Origin: Halovenus marina
Lineage (GTDB): Archaea; Halobacteriota; Halobacteria; Halobacteriales; Haloarculaceae
Assembly: GCF_051414115.1 (NCBI RefSeq)
Contig: NZ_JBLKNZ010000001.1
Span: forward strand, 2,728,001 to 2,792,000
Length of the DNA: 64,000 nucleotides
Reading direction: 5' to 3'
The first letter of the stretch is position 1. Each line of letters begins with the position of its first letter. Shown here one piece after another: positions 18,210 through 24,483 of this stretch. Position numbers and translations under genes: made by a program. The notes below the pieces were generated by a model that had not been told where the DNA came from, made no database searches, and saw only the letters and a program-made list of their open reading frames with translations.

Positions 18210-19454
18210 ATGACCACATCGCATGTGATCGTCGGCGACGGGATCGCGGGGAGTTCCGCGGCCGAGACCTTACGAGAACGCGATCCGGATGCAGATATTA
18301 CCGTCATCACCGACGAGGGGGAAGCGCTGTACAACCGCATTCTCATAAAAGAGTTCGCGAAGGGCAAGCTCCCGGAAGCGCCCATCTCGATCCACGAACC
18401 CGAGTGGTACGACGAACGCGATATCGATCTGGAGTTGAACACGCACGTGACCCGCGTCGACAGCGACGGACACGAGATTCACACGCATACGGGCGATGTC
18501 TACGAGTACGACAAGCTGCTCGTCGCAACGGGCGGCACGCCGACTCAGCTTCCCGTGGAGAATAGCGACGCCGATGGCATTCATCACTTCTGGACGTTTC
18601 AGGACGCCCGCGCGATCAAGGAGCACGCAGCGGAAGCCGAACGAGGGATCATCGTCGGCGCCGGTCTGCTCGGTATCGATCTGGCGGCAGTCTGTGGCGC
18701 ACAGGGCATCGACGCGAACTATCTGATGCGTGGGAATCGCTGGTGGCGGTACGCGCTCTCGGAAGACGGCGCAGGGATCATCCACGACGCGCTCGAAGAG
18801 AACGGCGTCACGCCCGTCTTCGATTCCGGCGTCGACCGCTTCGAGGTCGACGACTCGGGCGCAGTCGAGGCCGCGGTCGATCCCAACGGCGAGCGCTACG
18901 ATGGGGAGTTCTGTGGCGTCGCAATCGGACTCACCTTCAACACGGAGTGGCTGCACGGCTCCGGCGTCGAGCGTGACGGCGGCGTCGTCGTCGACGAGTA
19001 CATGCAGACCAACGTCGAGGACATCTACGCGGCGGGCGACATCACCAAGTTTCAGGACGTGCTCATCGGCGCGCAAGCTCAGAACGGCGCGTGGGGGTCG
19101 GCCAAGGAACAGGGCGCAGTCGCCGCCGAGAACATGGTCGCGGACGACGAGGCCGAGCGCTTCGAGTGGGTCTCCTCCTATTCGATCACGCACTTCGAGT
19201 TCCCCTTCCTCTCGTTCGGACACCCGACCCGCGGCGACGACGAGGCCGAACGCAAGTACTCAGACACCGAGTGGCGACGGCTCGCCTTCGAGGACGGACA
19301 ACTCGTCGGCGGTGTGTTGATCGGTGATCTGTCCCAGCAGTCGAAGTTCAAACAGCTGATCCGCGAGCAACGACAGGTCGCAGACCAGAAGGAAGTGCTG
19401 CTGGAAGAAGAGGTCGACCTGGATATGCTCGAAGACCCGCCGGAAGCGAACTGA
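18210..19454 (+). CDS. FAD-dependent pyridine-nucleotide oxidoreductase
   Basis: A 414-residue flavoprotein of the NirB-like / rubredoxin reductase / ferredoxin reductase type. It shows the FAD-binding GDGIAGSSAAE at the N-terminus, the ATGGTP motif near residue 110, a second Rossmann motif VGAGLLGIDLA near 150 for NAD(P)H, and the FAD-closing YAAGDITKF near 275. The C-terminal 100 residues form the interface domain and end in a charged tail. No electron-acceptor domain is fused and no rubredoxin or nitrite reductase gene is adjacent, so the partner is unknown. Confidence 0.9.
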   Translation: MTTSHVIVGDGIAGSSAAETLRERDPDADITVITDEGEALYNRILIKEFAKGKLPEAPISIHEPEWYDERDIDLELNTHVTRVDSDGHEIHTHTGDVYEYDKLLVATGGTPTQLPVENSDADGIHHFWTFQDARAIKEHAAEAERGIIVGAGLLGIDLAAVCGAQGIDANYLMRGNRWWRYALSEDGAGIIHDALEENGVTPVFDSGVDRFEVDDSGAVEAAVDPNGERYDGEFCGVAIGLTFNTEWLHGSGVERDGGVVVDEYMQTNVEDIYAAGDITKFQDVLIGAQAQNGAWGSAKEQGAVAAENMVADDEAERFEWVSSYSITHFEFPFLSFGHPTRGDDEAERKYSDTEWRRLAFEDGQLVGGVLIGDLSQQSKFKQLIREQRQVADQKEVLLEEEVDLDMLEDPPEAN

Positions 19455-19553
19455 TACTGTCGACAGCGCACACTGCCGGTGACCATCTGTTCGCGACCCA
19501 CGATCACCGGCCGATTCGCAGGCCTTTTCTCCGCGCTCGCCCTCTCCGTGGAC

Positions 19554-19964
19554 ATGGATGGCGGCAGCGGCGAGATGACACTCGCGTTCGAACTGGAGGC
19601 GCTCAAACAGTTGCGGGCACCCGATACCGTGTTTGGCGACGCCCGCCAGTGGTCCGAGTACGTGGGCGTCATCTCAGAGAAACCGACCTATGTGGTGACG
19701 AACTTCACGCGAAAACACCGGATCAGACAGGACTTTTTCTCCGGCCCCCGCTCGCGCACCGAAAGTCTCGAAAACATCAAGACGCAGTTCCAGAGCGACC
19801 GACACGTCTTCGTCGGCACGACCGAAGAGGACGAACGGCTAGCCGAACAGACTGGCTGGGAGTACGTCGACCTCGAAACAGCGGCCGACGCCGCTGGCTG
19901 GGAACTCGCGCCTGACGAACCCGCCGAACCGGTCGAGGAAGACACCCGCGACGACTGGCCCTGA
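19554..19964 (+). CDS. Haloarchaeal conserved protein (DUF7124-like)
   Basis: A 136-residue protein with a conserved block FGDARQWSEYVGVISEKPTY and a basic stretch (TRKHRIRQDFFSGPRSR), ending in an acidic tail. It resembles, from memory, the haloarchaeal DUF7124 family; no enzyme motif is visible. The ATG at 19554 (MDGGSGEMTLAF) is preferred, although an ATG at 19575 (MTLAFELEAL) is also possible. It lies between two plus-strand genes with about 70-100 bp spacing. Its function is unknown. Confidence 0.75.
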   Translation: MDGGSGEMTLAFELEALKQLRAPDTVFGDARQWSEYVGVISEKPTYVVTNFTRKHRIRQDFFSGPRSRTESLENIKTQFQSDRHVFVGTTEEDERLAEQTGWEYVDLETAADAAGWELAPDEPAEPVEEDTRDDWP

Positions 19965-20030
19965 ATCGTCGAGTCGTCTGACACGAGATTCTTCGCGGCG
20001 TTTATGTCCGCCGCGAGTCAATCCTCGCTG

Positions 20031-20564
20031 ATGGCAGAGCCACGTGTCCCGGGAACGGCCGATTCGACGCTCGAACTCGCCTGTGGGGAGAGCGTTCACA
20101 CCCACGACCTGGACCTAGGGATGCGCGAGTACGACTGTTCCTGCGGCGACTCCCACGCCGTCGTGATGGACGTCCACCCGCTCGGCCGGTTCGTCCCGGA
20201 ATTTCTCGGCGACACGCTCCGTGAGACCATCGCCACCGACGACGACTACGACGAGTTCGGCATACCCCACGTGCTCGCGATGGTCCGCGAGGAACATCCC
20301 GAGGACGTGACCAGCGCCGACTGCTCGGGCGACGGCGAGGTCGGCTTCGGTCTCGTGTGGGCCAGTTCATTCGACGCCCGACGACTCCACGAGCGGATCA
20401 TCGAACTAGTCGTCGAGTTGATGGAACACGCGATCGAACACGCCGACGACGGCCCGACGGTCGAGGAGTTCCAGCGACAACTCGACGAGTTCGAGGTCGA
20501 GGAGTTCGTCGAACAGTACCGACAGGAGCGTGACTTAGAGAGCGAACACGACCCGGTGTTGTGA
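20031..20564 (+). CDS. Haloarchaeal conserved protein (DUF5815-like)
   Basis: A 177-residue acidic protein. The N-terminal half carries a CxC pair (YDCSCGDSHAV) that may bind a metal, plus the conserved segments DVHPLGRFVPEFLGDTLR and GFGLVWASSF. The C-terminal 60 residues are helical and very acidic. It resembles, from memory, DUF5815. A TATA-like GTTTATGT at 19999-20006 is 28 bp before the ATG at 20031, which supports that start. Its function is unknown. Confidence 0.75.
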   Translation: MAEPRVPGTADSTLELACGESVHTHDLDLGMREYDCSCGDSHAVVMDVHPLGRFVPEFLGDTLRETIATDDDYDEFGIPHVLAMVREEHPEDVTSADCSGDGEVGFGLVWASSFDARRLHERIIELVVELMEHAIEHADDGPTVEEFQRQLDEFEVEEFVEQYRQERDLESEHDPVL

Positions 20565-20566
20565 GT

Positions 20567-21829
20567 TCACTCGGAGGGGACGAGTCGATGGACGCCGCTC
20601 GGTGACAGCGCGTAGAGTTCGCCGTCGCGGTCCCGCTCCATCATCAGGAGGGTGTTTAGTTTGTCCCTGCTCGACTCGGCAAGTTCGAGGGCGTCGACCG
20701 GCCAGCGCCCGTCGTCAGTCGGTGTGGCGACGAACAGCCGCCCGTTCGCGCTCAGGTCGCCGAAGACGTAGCGACCCGAGAGCACAGGAATTTCACTGCC
20801 CCGGTAGACGTATCCGCCGACCACGGCGTCGCCGGTTATCTCCTCGCCGTCGTGTGGGTACTCGACGACGGGGTCCCGGAGCGGTTCGCCGTCGGGTGTC
20901 GTTTCGGGGCACTCCTCGGCATCATAGCAGTGGGAACCTTCCCGCACGTTCCACCCGTAGTTACCGCCCCGTTCGATACGGTTTACCTCCTCGAACTGGC
21001 TCTGCCCTACGTCGGCGACGTACAGGTCCGTCCCGTCGAAGGAGATGCCCCAGGGGTTGCGCAACCCCCAGGCGTAGTGTTCGTCGAGTCCCTCCCGTCC
21101 GACGAGTGGATTGTCATCGGGGGTACCGTACGGCCGCCCGCTGGGCTGGTCGTCCACGTCGATGCGGAGCAGACTCCCCAGCAGGTTCTCGGTCACGTCC
21201 TGCCCGTTGCCGCCCTCGTTTGCGTCGTACCAGTCTTCGACGTGTCCCTCCCCTCTGTCGCCGCCAGCGCCGCCGTCGCCGACACCGACGTAGAGATAGC
21301 CGTCCGGCCCGAACGCGATTGGCCCCGAGTTGTGATTGCTCTGTGGTTCGGGAATTTCGAGCAGCGTCTGCTCGGAGTCGCGGTCGATGCGCCCGTCGGA
21401 CTCGACTCGAAACTCTGCGAGAACGAATGTGTGGCTGTACGAGTCGGGGGTGTTCGAGCGTGGCGACGCGCTGTAGCGGACGTAGAGACGGCCGTTCGAG
21501 TCGAATTCGGGGTGGAGTGCCAGTCCCAGCAGGCCACGTTCACCTCCCGTGACGATCACATCCGAGAGGTCGAGTGCCGGTTCGATCGAATTCCCGTCGA
21601 GCAAGTAGATCTGGCCGGGGCGGTCAGCGACGTAGTACTGTCCATCGGGCGTTTCGGCGAACGCGAGCGGGGAGACAGGCCGATCCGTGACCGTCTCCAG
21701 TCGAACCGGAAGTCCCTCCGTTAGCGTGTCCGACGGCGTTTGCGAGTCGACGTCCGTCCGCCCGATACAGCCAGCGAGTCCACACAGTACCGAAAGGCCC
21801 AGTCCGAGCGACGCCCGGCGTGTCGGCAT
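20567..21829 (-). CDS. Tat-exported lipoprotein, PQQ-type soluble sugar dehydrogenase fold
   Basis: A 420-residue protein with a twin-arginine signal (TRRAS), a hydrophobic stretch and a lipobox ending LAGC, so it is a membrane-anchored extracellular lipoprotein. The rest is a six-bladed beta-propeller of the soluble glucose dehydrogenase / HHIP family. Motifs include GGERGLLGLALHP (the catalytic His region), NHNSGPIAFGPDGYLYVGVGDGG, and ENLLGSLLRIDVD followed by YAWGLRNPWG. Whether it binds PQQ cannot be told from sequence. The ATG at 21829 is preferred over a GTG at 21835. Confidence 0.9.
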   Translation of the reverse strand: MPTRRASLGLGLSVLCGLAGCIGRTDVDSQTPSDTLTEGLPVRLETVTDRPVSPLAFAETPDGQYYVADRPGQIYLLDGNSIEPALDLSDVIVTGGERGLLGLALHPEFDSNGRLYVRYSASPRSNTPDSYSHTFVLAEFRVESDGRIDRDSEQTLLEIPEPQSNHNSGPIAFGPDGYLYVGVGDGGAGGDRGEGHVEDWYDANEGGNGQDVTENLLGSLLRIDVDDQPSGRPYGTPDDNPLVGREGLDEHYAWGLRNPWGISFDGTDLYVADVGQSQFEEVNRIERGGNYGWNVREGSHCYDAEECPETTPDGEPLRDPVVEYPHDGEEITGDAVVGGYVYRGSEIPVLSGRYVFGDLSANGRLFVATPTDDGRWPVDALELAESSRDKLNTLLMMERDRDGELYALSPSGVHRLVPSE

Positions 21830-21902
21830 AGTCACAGTTGCCGCGGGAAAAACAAGAAGTCACCGGCTATCGTGGTCAATCGAGGCAGATGACACTCTGT
21901 GA

Positions 21903-22133
21903 TCAATCGAGACAGATGTACGTTCGTGTATCCGTGACGCCATCGAGGCTCCGGAGTTCCGTCGCAACTGCCTGTATCACCGAGTTGACGCCCTCACCTT
22001 CCACCTCGACGATGATATCGTACTGGCCAGCGACGACGTGTGCCTCGACGACATCCTCGACCTTCCGGATCCGCTGTTGCAACTCTGCCGACGAACCCGC
22101 TTCCGTTTTCACCATGATGAACGCTCGTACCAT
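21903..22133 (-). CDS. Solo Lrp/AsnC ligand-binding (RAM) domain protein
   Basis: A 76-residue protein consisting only of the RAM effector-binding domain of Lrp/AsnC regulators (MVRAFIMVKTEAG ... VVAGQYDIIVEVEG ... GVTDTRTYICLD). It lacks the DNA-binding HTH. It is divergent from trkA, with 90 bp between the starts, and a second solo RAM gene follows trkA. Just past its stop the last 16 bases are repeated at 21876-21891 with one mismatch, a small duplication scar. Confidence 0.9.
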   Translation of the reverse strand: MVRAFIMVKTEAGSSAELQQRIRKVEDVVEAHVVAGQYDIIVEVEGEGVNSVIQAVATELRSLDGVTDTRTYICLD

Positions 22134-22192
22134 ATCGATCGGTACGCCGGGCGGCGAGAAAAGGATTCCCCAGCGACCAGTTCGGTGGATAG

Positions 22193-22200
22193 CTTTATGC
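22193..22200 (+). promoter_or_regulatory. TATA box of trkA
   Basis: CTTTATGC lies about 27 bp before the trkA ATG at 22224, the spacing of a leaderless haloarchaeal transcript. Confidence 0.5.
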
Positions 22201-22223
22201 GCCTCCCTGTGATACGGTAGCAT

Positions 22224-22907
22224 ATGAGATTCGTCATCGTCGGCGCAGGGCGTGTCGGACTGCGAACTGCACGCTCGCTGGTCGAGAGCGGACACGATGT
22301 CGTCCTCATCGAATCCGAGCCGGAGATCGCCAATCGAGCGCGTGACGAGGGGTTCGAGGTCGTCGAGGGCGACGGAACGACAGAGGAGACACTCGAAGCC
22401 GCTGGAATCGAGCGCGCAGACGCCTTCGGGGCACTCACCGGTGACCTCAACGACAACTACATCGCCTGTCTGATCGCCGGACAGTACGACTGCCGCACGG
22501 TCATGCGGATCGACGAGGACTACCGCGAAGGGATCTACCGCAAGTACGCAGACGAGGTCGACGAAATCGTCTTTCCCGAGCGACTCGGCGCGATTGCCGC
22601 GAAAAACGCGCTCGTCGGTGGCTCGATTCGAGCGATCGCCGACCTCGAACACGACCTGCAACTCGTCGAATTTACCATCACGGAGTCGGCACCGATGTGT
22701 GGCTACAGCCTGAGCGAACTCGAACTGCCCGCGAACGCGCGCCTGCTGGCGCTGGGCAAGGACGGCGGCACGCTCCGTATTCCCGACGCCGACGAGACTC
22801 TCGATGCGAACGACCGACTGGTGATTCTCGTCGCCTTCGAGAAACTCGACGACGTCCGGAATCTGATCGTCGGTGAAACCGGCGCGAAAGCACTGGGAGG
22901 GGCGTAA
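22224..22907 (+). CDS. trkA: TrkA-type potassium uptake regulator (RCK: TrkA-N + TrkA-C)
   Basis: A 227-residue cytoplasmic gating subunit for Trk/Ktr potassium channels. The N-terminal Rossmann fold has the NAD(H)-binding motif VGAGRVGLRTA and the acidic ribose-binding end of strand beta2 (LIESE). The TrkA-C domain covers about residues 145-225. No TrkH membrane subunit is adjacent. Haloarchaea accumulate molar potassium, so several TrkA paralogues are usual. The downstream RAM gene starts 3 bp after the stop, so the two are co-transcribed. Confidence 0.92.
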   Translation: MRFVIVGAGRVGLRTARSLVESGHDVVLIESEPEIANRARDEGFEVVEGDGTTEETLEAAGIERADAFGALTGDLNDNYIACLIAGQYDCRTVMRIDEDYREGIYRKYADEVDEIVFPERLGAIAAKNALVGGSIRAIADLEHDLQLVEFTITESAPMCGYSLSELELPANARLLALGKDGGTLRIPDADETLDANDRLVILVAFEKLDDVRNLIVGETGAKALGGA

Positions 22908-22909
22908 GA

Positions 22910-23140
22910 ATGGTCCGAGCCTACATCATGGTCAAGGCCCACACGGGCGAGGCCGACCGGTTGCGCGAGACCATCGAATCGTTCGACGGCGTCGAGCGAG
23001 CACACATCGTCGCTGGCGACGTCGACCTCATCGCCGTCGTCGATGTCGACTCACCCACAGCAGTCAAAGACATCGCCGCCACCCAGATCCAGGCTGTCGA
23101 CGGTGTCAGCGAAACCCAGACCTACATCGCCATGGGCTGA
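22910..23140 (+). CDS. Solo Lrp/AsnC ligand-binding (RAM) domain protein
   Basis: A 76-residue RAM domain without HTH, clearly paralogous to the protein on the other side of trkA: both begin MVRA(F/Y)IMVK, share HIVAG/HVVAG and end with TQTYIA or TRTYIC. It is immediately downstream of trkA (3-bp gap). RAM domains bind small molecules such as amino acids. A role in sensing for TrkA, or in hetero-oligomers with full-length Lrp proteins, is inference. Confidence 0.9.
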   Translation: MVRAYIMVKAHTGEADRLRETIESFDGVERAHIVAGDVDLIAVVDVDSPTAVKDIAATQIQAVDGVSETQTYIAMG

Positions 23141-23167
23141 CCCGTCTGTCACTCGCAGCCGTCAGAC

Positions 23168-23653
23168 TCAAAGCGGCGTCCCCTCCCCGGACTGGCTGGC
23201 CGATTCCAGCAGGTCAGCGACGGGCGGTTCGTACTCGTAGCCGGGGATGACACCCTCGACGTAGGTTCCCTCGACGTACTCCGCGAGCGTCTTGACAATA
23301 TCGGCCGCCTGTGTTGGATTGGGCCACGTGAACCGATACTCGATGTCGACAGTCTCGCCCGCTTTTGTGACGGTAAAGTCGGCGAGTTCGACCGCTGCAC
23401 GCGTCGCCTTCGGGGCATCTTCGAGTCGACGCTGCAGCGTCTCGAACCAGTCGCGCTCGACTGTCGGTCCGACGTCGTCTGCTGTCGTCCCGTCGAGCGT
23501 GGGGACTCGAACGGTCAGCGCGTACTCGGTGCTGGTTTCGCGTTCGTGAACCGTGACAGCGTTCTCGAAGGGAATCGTCTGCAACGCGAACTCGTCGCCG
23601 CGCCGCTCGAAGTCGTCGTGGCGCTCGAACGCCTCGACTGAACTATCGGTCAT
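23168..23653 (-). CDS. Haloarchaeal conserved protein (DUF5813-like)
   Basis: A 161-residue acidic protein with an alternating beta pattern and conserved elements FENAVTVHERETSTEYALTV and VDIEYRFTWPNP. It resembles, from memory, haloarchaeal DUF5813. No membrane segment and no catalytic motif are visible. It converges on the RAM gene, and its upstream side is the hairpin/tRNA region. Its function is unknown. Confidence 0.75.
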   Translation of the reverse strand: MTDSSVEAFERHDDFERRGDEFALQTIPFENAVTVHERETSTEYALTVRVPTLDGTTADDVGPTVERDWFETLQRRLEDAPKATRAAVELADFTVTKAGETVDIEYRFTWPNPTQAADIVKTLAEYVEGTYVEGVIPGYEYEPPVADLLESASQSGEGTPL

Positions 23654-23914
23654 TACTCCCTCTCAGGGCCTGAAACACAAAAGCACGCCGAGACGACGAC
23701 AGCCGATGCGCGACGACGCTCTACGTTCGAGGTTCACGGCTCGCTTCGCTCGCCGTTTATTGTTCGAGACGTTCACTTCGTTCACGTCTCGCTGCTCGCG
23801 GGTCGCTACGCTCCCCGCTCGCTTTTCGAGAGACTCACATTCGTTCGTCTCTCGCTATTGCTCGCGGCTACGCCGCTCGCCTCTGAGGCGCTCGCGATGC
23901 TCACGCCTCGCTAT

Positions 23915-23934
23915 GCGAGGGCTGGGATTCGAAC
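23915..23934 (-). repeat. Copy of the tRNA-Leu 3' end (copy 1)
   Basis: GCGAGGGCTGGGATTCGAAC is identical to the first 20 bases of the + strand of the tRNA-Leu gene at 24227, that is the 3' acceptor strand and T-arm of the tRNA on the minus strand. It is followed by unrelated sequence and preceded by a hairpin and CTAT, as at the real gene. A further T-arm-like fragment lies near 23974. Confidence 0.85.
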
Positions 23935-24031
23935 TCGCCGAGACGATCATCCTCGCTTCGCTCGGATGCGGCGACTCGTCTGCTCGAACCCAGGAACGCA
24001 TTTGTCGCTCACGAGATGTTCGCGACAAAAT

Positions 24032-24051
24032 GCGAGGGCTGGGATTCGAAC
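24032..24051 (-). repeat. Copy of the tRNA-Leu 3' end (copy 2)
   Basis: The same 20 bases as at 23915 and 24227. The extended hairpin just before it (GCATTTGTCGC ... GCGACAAAATGC, 23998-24033) runs into the first bases of the copy. No anticodon half follows, so this is a partial duplicate and not a tRNA gene. Confidence 0.85.
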
Positions 24052-24226
24052 CACGCGAAGACATTCCGGGTCGCTCACACCGTTCGCTTCCCGGGCTGTG
24101 ACTTCTCTACTTCGAGTCCCATTCTCGATTTTCACGACTCTCACGTTCGCTCGAGTCGGTTGTTCACGGTTCGCTTCGCTCACCGTTCACTATTCGAGAG
24201 ACTCACGTTCGTTCGTCTCTCGCTAT

Positions 24227-24310
24227 GCGAGGGCTGGGATTCGAACCCAGGGACCCCTTCGGGAGCGGGTCTTAAGCCCGCCGCCTTTGGCCTAGCTCAG
24301 CCACCCTCGC
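24227..24310 (-). tRNA. tRNA-Leu (anticodon UAA)
   Basis: An 84-nt class II tRNA on the minus strand. The acceptor stem GCGAGGG/CCCTCGC is perfect. The anticodon arm GCGGG-CTTAAGA-CCCGC gives anticodon TAA, reading UUA/UUG leucine codons. A short variable arm with CCC-GAA-GGG follows, then the T-arm CTGGG-TTCGAAT-CCCAG. CCA is not encoded. A perfect 8-bp hairpin (24195-24222) begins four bases beyond the mature 3' end and could act in termination or processing. Confidence 0.96.
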
Positions 24311-24452
24311 GCGTGTCCGTCTCTGTTGGGGAGCCGAAAAGTGGTTACGGATCCGCCCCTGTGCGATGAATCTGTCCGCTCTGAACAAAGAAGACCACTA
24401 GTGGCGTTAAACACGCATAAACCTTTCTCTCATTTTCAATAGTTGCCGCTGG

Positions 24453-24461
24453 TTTTTAATA
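24453..24461 (+). promoter_or_regulatory. TATA box of the peptide ABC transporter operon
   Basis: TTTTTAATA about 25-30 bp before the start codon at 24484, within an AT-rich stretch, fits a leaderless haloarchaeal promoter for the five-gene transporter operon. Confidence 0.55.
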
Positions 24462-24483
24462 TGTGCATGTTAAATCGGGTATT

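Larger units (their letters stand above)
23736..24222. repeat. Array of hairpins with variable stems and a conserved loop
   Basis: Gene-free DNA built mostly of short inverted repeats. Perfect stems flank loops close to TCRC-TTCGYTC: 23736-23756, 23766-23790, 23798-23818, 23827-23854, 23885-23909, 23948-23968, 24001-24029, 24135-24158, 24166-24186 and 24195-24222. A further weaker one lies near 24066-24094. Stem sequences differ from unit to unit while the 11-13 nt loop stays nearly the same. The units at 23827 and 24195 are near-identical copies of 34 bp. Open frames crossing the region are made of hairpin and tRNA sequence and are not believed. Confidence 0.8.

Noticed and set aside
23700..24226. 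CRISPR array
   Set aside because: Repeats are short, unequal in spacing and palindromic with variable stems; there is no constant repeat with unique spacers and no cas gene.
23553..24369. Open frames across the hairpin/tRNA region (for example 23553-24101, 23858-24295 and 24016-24369 on the plus strand)
   Set aside because: They translate hairpins and the antisense of tRNA-Leu, giving the familiar spurious GLGFEP/GWDSNPG peptide; the real feature is the tRNA on the minus strand.
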